DNA from: an uncultured Hungatella sp.
GTDB lineage: Bacteria > Bacillota > Clostridia > Lachnospirales > Lachnospiraceae
Length of the DNA stretch: 64,000 nucleotides
Assembly (NCBI GenBank): GCA_910588325.1
Contig: CAJUPP010000008.1
Span: 8,421 to 72,420 of the forward strand
Reading direction: 5' to 3'
The first letter of the stretch is position 1; each line of letters begins with the position of its first letter. The position numbers were made by a program, and so were the translations under genes. The notes beneath the pieces were generated by a model. That model searched no databases. It was not told where the DNA came from and saw only the letters and a list, made by a program, of their open reading frames with translations. Of the stretch, positions 23,048 through 32,439 are shown in pieces.

Positions 23048-23812
23048 CTATTTTGAGGGTGTTACAGATGTGATATGCGGGTTGACGCCCTCGTACCAGT
23101 AAAGAAAACCTTCCATGTCGATTTTGTCGCCGATGTTGAGGGCTTTTACGGCGGCGTAGACATCCGTGGTGTTGTCGCATAAGTAGGATTCTACGGTGAA
23201 GGTGTAGGTGTTGCCGTCTAAGGAAACATTGAAATACAAATCGTCGCCGTCCTGGCCGGAGCCGTCCCAGCTGTATAAGTAGGCCACATCATTTCCGGAG
23301 GCATCCTGTCCGGCTGCTTCTACGGTCATACCTTTGAAAGATACGAATTTGTTCTGGTGATTGATTAAATCATCGGAAGCCAGGAGGGAGGTAACATCCT
23401 CGGCCTGGGCAATATAGCTGCCTTCTTCAATCTCGAAGGTTGCATCAACGATTTCCACTTCGCCGGACCATTCTGCTTTGTAGCCGGTTACCTTAATCTT
23501 GGTGCCTGGAGTTAATTTCTCATAATCTTCTTCGGAGCATGCCATGTTGTACAGGAAATAGGCTCCGTCTTTGTCCTGGGAATAGACAGTGGCTTTGTTG
23601 TCCCACCAGGACTGTTTGGCCTGTACATAGGTTTCGATGACGACTTCCGTGTCTAAAGCGGCGGCAACGTATTCTTCGTAAGTCATAACGCCTTCGGACT
23701 TGGTGTCGGTATCGCCGGAATTGGAGTCCTTGCCGGAAGACGCGCAGCCTGCACAGGCAAGGGTCAGTGCAAATACAAGAAGTAGTGCTGTTAATTTTTT
23801 CATTTTACTCAT
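23048..23812 (-). CDS. Secreted lipoprotein of unknown function
   Basis: A 254-residue lipoprotein. Signal peptide KKLTALLLVFALTLACAGC with the lipobox Cys at about residue 22, then a Ser/Gly/Asp linker. The mature part looks like two small beta-barrel-like segments: residues about 50-125 (VVIETYVQAKQSWWDNKATV, VTGYKAEWSGEVEIVDATFE) and 145-250 (KFVSFKGMTVEAAGQD, IDMEGFLYWYEGVNPHITSV). The pattern recalls OB-fold modules, but no family was recognised with certainty. It follows the solute-binding gene by 58 bases on the same strand and ends at the operon terminator, so it may assist the transporter. Confidence 0.7.
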   Translation of the reverse strand: MSKMKKLTALLLVFALTLACAGCASSGKDSNSGDTDTKSEGVMTYEEYVAAALDTEVVIETYVQAKQSWWDNKATVYSQDKDGAYFLYNMACSEEDYEKLTPGTKIKVTGYKAEWSGEVEIVDATFEIEEGSYIAQAEDVTSLLASDDLINHQNKFVSFKGMTVEAAGQDASGNDVAYLYSWDGSGQDGDDLYFNVSLDGNTYTFTVESYLCDNTTDVYAAVKALNIGDKIDMEGFLYWYEGVNPHITSVTPSK

Positions 23813-23870
23813 TCTCCTCTTAAATAGTTAGAATATTTCAAGCCCTATTATACACATTATTTCCGATAAA

Positions 23871-25463
23871 TCAATAGACTTTCCTCTTTTTCATTTTTCG
23901 AATAAGGACATATAAAAGAATCAATGCCCAGGCAATTCCCAGGGAGGAAAGCAGGAAGACGGACATAGGCGGCAGCTTTCCTAGATCGGCTTTTTGGGAG
24001 GCGGGGGTATTCCCGGAAGCACCGATTTGGTCTAAGCGGTATAAGGAGGCCATGTCACTGTAAAGCGTTTGGATATAGCCATCATCAATGGTTTCTCCTC
24101 GGCGGACGGATTTGACTGTGTTTTCAATCATTTGTCCAGAGGCATCCCGCAGGGAGGCGGAACCGTTGAAAACAGGGGTGACAAAGGTGTGGTCTGTGTG
24201 ATCAAGAAGAAGTTTGGCAGCTTTGATTTTTACATCGTAGTACTGGCTGTTGTCTTCCCCGCATCTGGACAGATAATCCTGATACTCAAAGGACGTTTGA
24301 GCCTTGGAGGTGACGGGAACATAGCCCTCTGTCTCAGAGTAGGCAATCTGCACATCATTGGTTAACAGGTACTGGGCAAAGAGCCAGGAGGCCAGAACTT
24401 CCTGGGAATCGGCCTTGTTGAAGACACAGACCGACGGGCCCTGGGAAATCATCCTGGGATTTTGAGGGTCAAACTGGGGAATGGGCATGACCTCAGTTTC
24501 AAATTCTACCAGTTTGTCAGGGCTGATATCGCATAGGGGGGCATGGGTTCCCATCCAGGTTGCTCCGGCTGTGGAGTCAATAGCAAAAATACACTGCCCT
24601 GCATTGAGAAAATTGGCAGGATAGCTGGAGATCTTAAAGGTGGAGAAGGCGCCGGTTTTGGCATGGTCTGCAATGGTAAGCAGAAGTTCTTTGGTGGTAT
24701 CGTTAAAGAGAAGCACTTCTCCTTCTTCAGAGGAATATCCGGCCTGATACTGTCTGAGCATCTGGATCATCATGTTGTCCGTGGATTTGTAGATAAAAGG
24801 TATCAGGACTTTCTGGCCGTTTATCAGATAATTGCCGTCCTTATCCTGGGCCATGGCTGCTTCCGAGACCTGCCAGACAAAATCCCAGGTCAGTTCATCA
24901 GGCAGGGTATAGCCGAGGGCTTCTACATAGGTCTTGTTGATATAGCAGGCCTCTGTGGACCGCATGTAGGGGATGGCGTAGTAGTGGCCCCCAAAGGTGC
25001 ATTCCTCCAGAAACTGAGGGATAATTTCCTTGGCGGCCGGGGAATCAAAACGAAGGCTGCTTCCGCCAAAACCGTAGTTTTCATTGTAAAACAGTTCCTC
25101 CAGGGGTACGACCATATTGGTTCCGGTCAGGTAAGTGGCGATATGGTCCGGATAGGTGATGCACACATTGGGGGTGGTATTTGTTGCAATATTGGTTATA
25201 ACATCATTGTAAATCTTGCCGTAATCCGTGTACAGGCGCAGCTTGACGGTGATATTGGGATATAAAGCCTCAAAATCAGAGATTGCCTTCTCGTAGATGG
25301 CTGTCTGAGTCTTGTTGGTATCATTTTTGGCCCAGAAGGTGATTTCATAATTTTTAGAAAGGTCAAATTCTTTTGGGACTTCAAAAGGGCTTAGGCCCTC
25401 CTTTCCGTGGCATCCGGTCAGCGTCAACAGCGTGACGGCAAGAAGAGATAACAGAAACTTCAT
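23871..25463 (-). CDS. ABC transporter solute-binding lipoprotein (sugar, family 1) with C-terminal membrane anchor
   Basis: A 530-residue extracellular solute-binding protein. Signal peptide with lipobox LTLTGC (Cys near residue 18), then NYEITFWAKNDTNKTQTAIY and YEKAISDFEALYPNITVKLR, typical of family 1 sugar-binding proteins, and a hinge region with YYAIPYMRSTEACYINKTY. Unusually, the C-terminus adds a predicted membrane helix (about 498-520, VFLLSSLGIAWALILLYVLI) and a basic tail (RKMKKRKVY), so the protein may be tethered at both ends. It overlaps the permease gene upstream by four bases. The substrate is unknown. Confidence 0.85.
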   Translation of the reverse strand: MKFLLSLLAVTLLTLTGCHGKEGLSPFEVPKEFDLSKNYEITFWAKNDTNKTQTAIYEKAISDFEALYPNITVKLRLYTDYGKIYNDVITNIATNTTPNVCITYPDHIATYLTGTNMVVPLEELFYNENYGFGGSSLRFDSPAAKEIIPQFLEECTFGGHYYAIPYMRSTEACYINKTYVEALGYTLPDELTWDFVWQVSEAAMAQDKDGNYLINGQKVLIPFIYKSTDNMMIQMLRQYQAGYSSEEGEVLLFNDTTKELLLTIADHAKTGAFSTFKISSYPANFLNAGQCIFAIDSTAGATWMGTHAPLCDISPDKLVEFETEVMPIPQFDPQNPRMISQGPSVCVFNKADSQEVLASWLFAQYLLTNDVQIAYSETEGYVPVTSKAQTSFEYQDYLSRCGEDNSQYYDVKIKAAKLLLDHTDHTFVTPVFNGSASLRDASGQMIENTVKSVRRGETIDDGYIQTLYSDMASLYRLDQIGASGNTPASQKADLGKLPPMSVFLLSSLGIAWALILLYVLIRKMKKRKVY

Positions 25464-26326
25464 CCTTTGATCCCTCCTCTCGATACTCCGGCCATTATTT
25501 TTTTGCGGAACATGAAAAACAGGACAATGAGAGGCACGGAGATAACCACTACGGCTGCCATCATTGCCGGAATATTTTCCCGGCCGAAGCCATTTTCACG
25601 GATTTCCTGAATGCCGTTGGAAACCAGGTAATAGCCGGGATTATCTGTAATAAGCCGGGGCCACACATAGGAATTCCAGCATTCGATTACCTTCAGAATG
25701 ACGATGGTAATCAGTGTGGGCTTGGATATGGGAATGACAACCCGTAAAAGGTATTTGAAATCAGAGGTGCCGTCCACTTTGGCTGCATAGTACAGGCTGT
25801 CTGGTATCTGTTCAAAATTTTCTTTTAACAGGTAAATATAAAAAACGGACATAACTGATGGCAGAATCAATCCCGGGAAGGAGTTGCGCAGATTAAGGTT
25901 TGTAATTGTCACAAAGTTTGTGATGATGACCAGTTCGCCTGGGATCATCATCATGGAAAGGAAAATGAGAAATACGGCATTTTTCCCCTTGAAGTCAAGA
26001 CGGGCGAAGGCAAAGGCGGCAGGAATGATGACTGCCAGCATGACGGCGGTGGTGATAACAGTAAAAATAAGGGTGTTTAACAGGTATTTTCCCAAGGGAA
26101 CGGCAGTGAAGGCATCCGCGTAATTCTTAAGAGTGGGGGACAGGGTGAAAAACTTTGGGATGTATTCTGAATTATATGCGCTGTAGCTTTTTACCGATGT
26201 GAGAATCATCCAATAAAAAGGAAACAGGACGATAACGGCCCAGAAAGCCAGAAAAAGGTAAGTGACTGCAACGGCTGTTGTTCTTCGGATTTTATAGGCT
26301 TTGGCGGCATTTGTATAAGTGTTCAT
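25460..26326 (-). CDS. ABC sugar transporter permease (MalG/UgpE type)
   Basis: A 288-residue inner-membrane permease with six helices. The ATPase-contact EAA loop reads YYAAKVDGTSDFKYLLRVVI followed by PISKP, as in MalG-type proteins. N-terminal helix at about 17-40. It overlaps the solute-binding gene by four bases and pairs with the MalF-type permease upstream. Confidence 0.92.
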   Translation of the reverse strand: MNTYTNAAKAYKIRRTTAVAVTYLFLAFWAVIVLFPFYWMILTSVKSYSAYNSEYIPKFFTLSPTLKNYADAFTAVPLGKYLLNTLIFTVITTAVMLAVIIPAAFAFARLDFKGKNAVFLIFLSMMMIPGELVIITNFVTITNLNLRNSFPGLILPSVMSVFYIYLLKENFEQIPDSLYYAAKVDGTSDFKYLLRVVIPISKPTLITIVILKVIECWNSYVWPRLITDNPGYYLVSNGIQEIRENGFGRENIPAMMAAVVVISVPLIVLFFMFRKKIMAGVSRGGIKG

Positions 26327-26366
26327 GTGAAAGATAACTTCCTTTCTCGCCGGAGGCGATACGTAA

Positions 26367-27260
26367 TTAATATTTTTTGCTGCTGGCCAACAGATTGATG
26401 CAGGTGATTGTCAGTACGATGGCAAACAAAAGGATAGCCGCTGCTGCCGCATAGGAAGGATAGCCGCCGCTGTCCCCGTACAGCATATCGTATACATAGC
26501 CCACAATGGTGTTCATTTCCGCTGCGTTTAAGTCTGTGCCAAACAATGCGACCACATCACTGTAGGCTTTAAAAGCACCGATGAAGCCTGTGATAATCAG
26601 ATAGAAAATCATAGGGGAAATCATGGGCAGGGTGATGCGCAGGAAGGTTCTGAATCTGGAAGTGCCGTCTACCTTTGCAGCGTTATAATAGTCCGGATTT
26701 ACGGAGGCAAGGGCACTGGTCAGAATCAGAATTTTAAAGGGCATAACCACCCAGATGGTGTAAAAACACAGCACGAACATTTTAGCCCAGTATGGCCCGT
26801 CGATAAAGTCTACGGAGCTGCCGCCAAACCACTGAATAATCAGATTGATGAATCCATCGGAGTAGGCCGTCTTTTTAAAGAGAATCATAAAAACCAGTCC
26901 CACAGCCAAAGTGTTGGTCACATAAGGAAGGAAATAAATCGTCTGAAACAATTCTCTCAAAGGCCTTATGGAATTCAGTCCTACGGAAATCAGCAGGGCG
27001 ATGGCTGTGGATAACGGCACGGTAATGACAACCAGGATAAACGTATTTTTCACGGCCTGGAGAAAATATGGGTCGTGAAGTACGTAAGAGTAATTGTAGG
27101 ACCCGATACCAAAATAAGTCTGGGAGGCGGAGTTGTAACCTTCCTCAAAGGAATAGACAAATACGTCAATCAGGGGATAGATCATGAATACTGCAAGGAA
27201 CAGGATAGCAGGCAGAAGATACAGCCAGCCTTTCAAATGGTTAAAATCAGAGTGTTTCAT
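26367..27260 (-). CDS. ABC sugar transporter permease (MalF/UgpA type)
   Basis: A 297-residue permease with six helices. The EAA loop reads YYNAAKVDGTSRFRTFLRIT followed by LPMISP. The N-terminus KGWLYLLPAILFLAVFMIYP is typical of UgpA/MalF-like proteins without the large P2 domain. It overlaps the ATPase gene by four bases, which puts all subunits in one operon reading leftward. Confidence 0.92.
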   Translation of the reverse strand: MKHSDFNHLKGWLYLLPAILFLAVFMIYPLIDVFVYSFEEGYNSASQTYFGIGSYNYSYVLHDPYFLQAVKNTFILVVITVPLSTAIALLISVGLNSIRPLRELFQTIYFLPYVTNTLAVGLVFMILFKKTAYSDGFINLIIQWFGGSSVDFIDGPYWAKMFVLCFYTIWVVMPFKILILTSALASVNPDYYNAAKVDGTSRFRTFLRITLPMISPMIFYLIITGFIGAFKAYSDVVALFGTDLNAAEMNTIVGYVYDMLYGDSGGYPSYAAAAAILLFAIVLTITCINLLASSKKY

Positions 27261-28474
27261 GCCATACCTCCCTCTAACAGTCCAACGGCCCGAACATGAA
27301 TCCGCTCTTCGGTCTCTTTGTCAAAAAGAAATGTTTTATTGGGGCGGAGAGAGAAACGGACGAAAGGCCGGGCCGGATCGATTTTATTCTCTGTGCTGAT
27401 GATGGAGCGGACTTTGGGATTTAAAGAGGCATGGTGAGTGGAAATCACGCTGATATCCCGCCCCATGACCTCGACTCCGCTTAAGCAGCAGGTAAAAGGT
27501 CCGTTTTCATCAAGGATAAAGCCCTCCGGACGGATGGCTGCGTAGACTTTTTTTGTGCCGTCTTCTCCACAGGCACCTTCAAAGTCCTTTTGGACGGAAG
27601 CAGTGACCAAGTCTTTGGGGAAATTCCTGGCAGAATTTTCGGAAGTCCTGTATAGGCTAAGATCCAGCACTGGTTCCTCGCCGATATACAGTTTCCGGTT
27701 CTTGATGATTCCGTCAAACACATTAATAGGTGGAGTGCCTAAAAATTTAGCTACAAAAAGGTTGGCCGGATTGTCATAGACTTCCTGAGGATTGCCGGTC
27801 TGCATGACTACGCCTGCGTTCATAACCACGATCATGTCAGAGATGCTCATAGCCTCCTCCTGGTCATGGGTGACAAAGATGGTAGTGATGTTGGTTTCAC
27901 GCTGGATGCGGCGGATTTCCTCCCTGGTCTGAAGTCTTAAGCGGGCATCCAGGTTGGAAAGAGGCTCGTCTAAAAGAAGAACTCCTGGCATTTTTACAAG
28001 TGCCCTGGCGATAGCTACCCGCTGTTGCTGGCCGCCAGACAGTTCCCCCGGCTTTCTGTCCATCAGCTCTTCAATTTGAACAAGTTTTGCGGCCTCAAGG
28101 GCCTTCTTTAACATCTCGGATTTGGAAAGCTTGTCTTTGCCTTTTAAGTTCTCCAGAGGAAATAAAATGTTCTGCTTTACCGTTAAATGAGGATAAAGGG
28201 CATAGTTTTGAAATACCAGACCGATTCCTCTGCTTTCCGGAGGAAGGTTGGTGACATCGTCTTTGCCAAAGAAAATCGTTCCGCTGGTAGGCTTCTGCAG
28301 GCCGCTTATGAGATTTAAGGTGGTGCTTTTGCCGCAGCCGGAAGGGCCCAGGAGGCCGATTAATTTACCGTCAGGGATTTCAAAAGTAAAATCATTGACA
28401 GCTATCACGTCTTCACGGCTTTTTTTGTTGCGGTTTGGGTATCGTTTGGTCAGGTTCTTAAGTATCACTTCCAT
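27257..28474 (-). CDS. ABC transporter ATPase (UgpC/MsmK/MalK type)
   Basis: A 405-residue ATPase. Walker A GPSGCGKST (about 44-52), Q-loop FQNYALYPHLTV, signature LSGGQQQR, Walker B VLLLDEPLSNLD, switch His in VTHDQEEAM. The C-terminal 165 residues form the MalK-like regulatory OB domain (PINVFDGIIKNRKLYIGEEP). MsmK-type ATPases can energise several sugar importers. It is the first gene of the four-gene transporter operon; no glycosidase or regulator is adjacent, so the substrate cannot be inferred. Confidence 0.92.
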   Translation of the reverse strand: MEVILKNLTKRYPNRNKKSREDVIAVNDFTFEIPDGKLIGLLGPSGCGKSTTLNLISGLQKPTSGTIFFGKDDVTNLPPESRGIGLVFQNYALYPHLTVKQNILFPLENLKGKDKLSKSEMLKKALEAAKLVQIEELMDRKPGELSGGQQQRVAIARALVKMPGVLLLDEPLSNLDARLRLQTREEIRRIQRETNITTIFVTHDQEEAMSISDMIVVMNAGVVMQTGNPQEVYDNPANLFVAKFLGTPPINVFDGIIKNRKLYIGEEPVLDLSLYRTSENSARNFPKDLVTASVQKDFEGACGEDGTKKVYAAIRPEGFILDENGPFTCCLSGVEVMGRDISVISTHHASLNPKVRSIISTENKIDPARPFVRFSLRPNKTFLFDKETEERIHVRAVGLLEGGMA

Positions 28475-28537
28475 GATAAGGCTCCCATCAAGATCATTTT
28501 TCCTTAATTATACTGAAAATGGAGTGGGATGTCCATT

Positions 28538-29866
28538 TTAATAATGATATTTTTTCTTCATGCCCATTAAAAACAGGATAGTTACTAAGGCGGCCATCAG
28601 TTCGGCGATAACGATAGAACCCCATATGCCGTCGATTCCCCAGATCAGAGGGAAAATCAGGACGGCGGCAATCTGAAAGACCATGGTCCTGAGAAAAGAA
28701 ATCAGAGCGGATACCAGGCCGTTGTTTAGGGCAGTGAAAAAGGACGAGCCATAGATGGCAATACCCGCAAATAAAAATGAGAAGGAGAAAATGACAAATC
28801 CCCTTAGGGTCAGGTTCAGAAGATCCGGGTCGTAGCCTACGTAGACAGCGGCTAAGGGGCGGGCCAGAACTTCTGCGGCGATCAACATGGCCACAGAGAG
28901 GATACCGATGATGTTCAGGCTTTTCTTTAAAAGGCTTTTCAGTTCCCGATGATTTTCAGCTCCATAGTGGTAACCGATGACCGGGGCGGTGCCTACGGAA
29001 TAGCCGATAAAAGCGGCCAGGAAAATCATGTTCACATACATCAGGACTCCGTATGCAGCAACCCCGTCTTCTCCTGCATAGGCGATCAGCTGAGCATTGT
29101 AGAGCATGCTGACTAAGGACATGGAGATGTTGGACATTAACTCGGAGGAGCCGTTAGTGCAGGCTTTCAGGATAGCCTGGCCATCATATTTGGCTTTTGT
29201 CAGCCTCAAAAGGCTGGAATTAGGGCGAAAAAAATAAAGGAGCGGTATAACTCCGCCTACGACCTGGCTGAAAGCAGTTGCAGCGGCAGCTCCTGGTAAC
29301 CCCAGAGAAAAAACAGCGACCAATAAGGCATCCAGAACCATATTGGTGACACCGGATGCGATCGTGACAATCAATCCCAGCTGCGGCTTTCCTGCGGTTA
29401 CGAAAAAGCTTTGGAATTCGTATTGCAGAAGGAAGGCCGGGAGGGCCAGGAGTATGATTTTTCCGTAAATGATACAGTCCTTAAGCATTGTGTCCTGTGC
29501 GCCCAGGAGAACGGCCACTGGACGGAGAAAAGCGATACCAAGGGCGGCGATAATGATGCCGCAGATAATAGATACATAGATAAAAAGGGAAAACAGGCTC
29601 TGAGCCTTTTTGTCATCCCCTTCTCCCATGGTTTTGGAGATCAGAGCGCTTCCCCCTGTACCGAACATGAAGCCTACGGCGCCCAGAATCATCAGGAAGG
29701 GCATGATAAAATTGACTGCGGCAAAGGAAGTCTTTCCCACGAAGTTTGAAACGAAGAAGCCATCTACCACACCGTAGATTGAGGTGAAAATCATCATAAA
29801 AATAGATGGCAGTGTAAAATGAAGCAGTTTTTTATAAGTGAAATGGTCTGATAATTGAATGTTCAT
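28538..29866 (-). CDS. MATE family efflux transporter
   Basis: A 442-residue polytopic protein with twelve predicted helices in two halves. N-terminus LHFTLPSIFMMIFTSIYGVV, followed by DGFFVSNFVGKTSFAAVNF and FMFGTGGSALISKTMGEGDD, typical of the DinF/NorM-like MATE group of Clostridia. It would export drugs or metabolites using a Na+ or H+ gradient. It lies 24 bases downstream of the cytidylate-kinase-like gene on the same strand. Confidence 0.9.
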   Translation of the reverse strand: MNIQLSDHFTYKKLLHFTLPSIFMMIFTSIYGVVDGFFVSNFVGKTSFAAVNFIMPFLMILGAVGFMFGTGGSALISKTMGEGDDKKAQSLFSLFIYVSIICGIIIAALGIAFLRPVAVLLGAQDTMLKDCIIYGKIILLALPAFLLQYEFQSFFVTAGKPQLGLIVTIASGVTNMVLDALLVAVFSLGLPGAAAATAFSQVVGGVIPLLYFFRPNSSLLRLTKAKYDGQAILKACTNGSSELMSNISMSLVSMLYNAQLIAYAGEDGVAAYGVLMYVNMIFLAAFIGYSVGTAPVIGYHYGAENHRELKSLLKKSLNIIGILSVAMLIAAEVLARPLAAVYVGYDPDLLNLTLRGFVIFSFSFLFAGIAIYGSSFFTALNNGLVSALISFLRTMVFQIAAVLIFPLIWGIDGIWGSIVIAELMAALVTILFLMGMKKKYHY

Positions 29867-29890
29867 AATTTCCTCCGTTCTGTGTACGTT

Positions 29891-30514
29891 TCACAGCATT
29901 GCATGCCCAAACCAGCGTGTAACGAAGTCAGCAACGGCAGGTGTTAGATCTTTTATATTCCAGCCGGTAGTGTTGATGGTGAGGTGATAGCCGCAGGCAC
30001 TGCCCCATTTGCTGTTGGTAAGGATTTCACGGGCAGCGGCCCGGTTTTTGTCGATTCGTCGTATGTTTAGCTCCAGCTCCTTTCGGGACAAATGCTCTTC
30101 GCTGGAAGCCCGTTCCATGCATCGGCGGATTTTGGACTCCATGTCTGCACAGACAAAGAGATTGAATGGCTGTTTTGCCTGCAGAATGACATCTGCATTT
30201 CGGCCTACAATGACACAGTCTTTTCCTGTTTTGGCGATGGATTCGATGACCCGTTTCTGCTCTAAAAGCAGATTTGTCTGCGTGGATTGCAGGGACGAAG
30301 TATTGAAGATGGAACGGCGGAAGGTCAGAGGGACACTTTGCCATGTGCGGCTGTCCAGTGTCCGCTCGACATAGGATTCTTTGAGCCCCTGTTTCTGTGC
30401 AATGGTAGTGATGATTTCTTTATCATAATAGTCGAACTGAAGTTCATCGGCAAGCCGTTTCCCCAGTTCCCGGCCGCCGCTGCCAAACTCCCGGCTGACG
30501 GTGATTATTTTCAT
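29891..30514 (-). CDS. Cytidylate kinase-like family protein
   Basis: A 207-residue P-loop kinase-like protein (AAA_26/cytidylate kinase-like). The P-loop is SREFGSGGRELGKRLA (residues 6-21), followed by DYYDKEIITTIAQKQGL and CVIVGRNADVIL. The C-terminal RxxxR lid (RRIDKNRAAAREILTNSKWG) is typical. Such proteins are widespread in Clostridia, often near MATE exporters, and their substrate is unproven; it is not the housekeeping Cmk. It is preceded by GAGGAGG-like sequence. Confidence 0.85.
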   Translation of the reverse strand: MKIITVSREFGSGGRELGKRLADELQFDYYDKEIITTIAQKQGLKESYVERTLDSRTWQSVPLTFRRSIFNTSSLQSTQTNLLLEQKRVIESIAKTGKDCVIVGRNADVILQAKQPFNLFVCADMESKIRRCMERASSEEHLSRKELELNIRRIDKNRAAAREILTNSKWGSACGYHLTINTTGWNIKDLTPAVADFVTRWFGHAML

Positions 30515-30774
30515 GGCTGAAACCTCCTCATTTTAATTGAAAATATTGGTTTATGAGAGTAAAACTTTGGGTATTGATAGCCTTGAATGGGGATTATAAT
30601 ATGGGATGGCAGGAAAGTCAAGGCGAAAGTCAGGACCATAGGATACTCATGAAATAGTTGATAGAAAAAAAGCTGGAAGTATGCGTTATGGTGTGATAAA
30701 ATGGAAAGACAGGAAAAGCGAAGGAACTGTAAACTTCGTAAAAAGGCCAGGGAACAAGGGAGAGAAAAGGTGAT

Positions 30775-31614
30775 ATGAAGGACAAAGAGAATGTAAAGAA
30801 TATTATCATAGGAGGAGCCGGCTTTATTATATTTCTTCTGGTGCTGATTTTGATGGCCAATATTCAAAAAGAGAGGGAAAAGAATGAAGACTGGCGTGTA
30901 GAAGGACAGGTCATAAAAAGAGAGGCAGTCACACGGGATGATGAGAAAAACGGGACGGAGAAGGTGTATCTCATTGACTGTGAAGATGAGAATGGCGTCG
31001 TCCATACATTTGAACTGACAGATGCGGCTCTGGATGGAAATATCAGTGCAAAAGAAGCATTCAGAGAGATAGAAACCGGCAAGGCCTACAGATTCAAAGT
31101 GGGCTGGCGGGAAAAAGAAATTATGGATAAGCCCGGATATTATCCCAGTATTTACGGGGCGGCTTCCCTGGTGGAAGTGAATCTGGCACTGTCTGCCCAG
31201 GCTGCAGAGGCAGAGGCGACGGCGGATACGGAGGAAACAACAGACGGGAAGGAAACCACAGGGGCGAAGGAAAGGACATCTATTCCGGAGACAAGAGCTT
31301 CTTCAGATACGGAAAATGATACGAAAGCGACCACTGCCGTCCGGGAGAGAGAGACTGCCGAAACAACGACCGCCCTGGAAACTTCCACAAGAAGAGAAGC
31401 GGAATCGGAGGAAAGACCTTCCAAATTGGAAATTGGAGGAATCAAGATAGAACCTGTGGAACAAACTGTTGATGAAGAGCTTATGGAGAGTCTGGAGGCA
31501 CAGGTGAAAAAAGAGTTGGAGGAGAGCATCCAGGCAGAGTTGGAGGAGAGCTTTGATATGGAGAGAAAATCTCTTCGAAAAGAGATAGAGAACCTGGAAG
31601 AGAAGCTGAAATAA
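30775..31614 (+). CDS. Single-span membrane protein with Thr/Glu-rich linker and coiled-coil end
   Basis: A 279-residue protein of unrecognised family. One membrane helix at about 8-27 (NIIIGGAGFIIFLLVLILMA). A compact domain spans 40-130 (GQVIKREAVT, YLIDCEDENGVVHTFELTD, YRFKVGWREKEIMDKPGYYP). A low-complexity Thr/Glu/Ala-rich linker follows (about 140-215, with repeated ETT). The C-terminal segment is strongly charged and coiled-coil-like (EELMESLEAQVKKELEESIQ to the end). The N-in, C-out or reverse orientation cannot be told. The ribosome site GGGAGAGAAAAGG precedes ATG 30775. Confidence 0.7.
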   Translation: MKDKENVKNIIIGGAGFIIFLLVLILMANIQKEREKNEDWRVEGQVIKREAVTRDDEKNGTEKVYLIDCEDENGVVHTFELTDAALDGNISAKEAFREIETGKAYRFKVGWREKEIMDKPGYYPSIYGAASLVEVNLALSAQAAEAEATADTEETTDGKETTGAKERTSIPETRASSDTENDTKATTAVRERETAETTTALETSTRREAESEERPSKLEIGGIKIEPVEQTVDEELMESLEAQVKKELEESIQAELEESFDMERKSLRKEIENLEEKLK

Positions 31615-31700
31615 GAACTGAAAAGACAGACATCAGCAAAGCAGATACAATCATCACCGCCGGCTGAATGTAGGGGCGATATTTAAAAGGAGAATTTTAT

Positions 31701-32438
31701 ATGCTTACATTAGAAAATTTGTCATTTGGCGTACAGGAGGAATGCGGTGAGAAAGACATCATCCGCAATTTAAATCTGACCATAGGCGAGCGTAAATTTG
31801 TTGTGATTACCGGACCGAACGGAGGAGGTAAATCTACGCTGGCAAAACTGATTGCCGGAATCGAAAAGCCTACGGAAGGGAAGATTACTTTTGACGGAGA
31901 AGACATTACGGAAAAAGGAATTACGGACAGGGCCAATTCAGGAATCAGCTACGCATTCCAGCAGCCGGTGCGCTTTAAAGGTGTTCAGGTATTGGATCTG
32001 ATCCGACTGGCAGCCAGGAAAAAACTGTCTGTGGCAGATGCCTGCCAGTATTTGTCAGAAGTGGGACTGTGTGCCAAGGATTACATTAACCGGGAGGTAA
32101 ATGCCAGCCTGTCAGGAGGAGAATTAAAGAGGATCGAGATTGCCACCGTCCTTGCCAGAGGTACCAAGCTGTCCGTATTTGACGAGCCGGAGGCCGGAAT
32201 AGACCTGTGGAGCTTCCAGAACCTGATTGCGGTATTTGAGAGAATGCGGGAGACAACGAAAGGAACAGTTTTGATTATTTCTCACCAGGAGCGGATTTTG
32301 AATATTGCAGATGAGATTGTGGTGATAAAAGACGGACAGATTGCCCATCAGGGAACCAGGGATCAGATTCTTCCAAAACTTCTTGGAACCGCGTCGGCAG
32401 TAGATGCCTGCAGCAAATTTTATAAGGGGGAGAGATAA
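31701..32438 (+). CDS. sufC: SufC-type ATPase of a minimal SUF/SMS iron-sulfur assembly system
   Basis: A 245-residue SufC-like ABC ATPase. Walker A GPNGGGKST (about 34-42), FQQPVRFKG at the Q-loop, signature NASLSGGELKRIEIA, SVFDEPEAGIDLWSF as Walker B, switch His in IISHQERIL. It is followed one base later by a single SufB/SufD-like scaffold gene. No sufD, sufS, sufU or sufE follows, so this is a two-gene arrangement of the SmsCB type known from archaea and clostridia. The ribosome site is AAAAGGAGAATTTT. Confidence 0.85.
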   Translation: MLTLENLSFGVQEECGEKDIIRNLNLTIGERKFVVITGPNGGGKSTLAKLIAGIEKPTEGKITFDGEDITEKGITDRANSGISYAFQQPVRFKGVQVLDLIRLAARKKLSVADACQYLSEVGLCAKDYINREVNASLSGGELKRIEIATVLARGTKLSVFDEPEAGIDLWSFQNLIAVFERMRETTKGTVLIISHQERILNIADEIVVIKDGQIAHQGTRDQILPKLLGTASAVDACSKFYKGER

Positions 32439-32439
32439 G

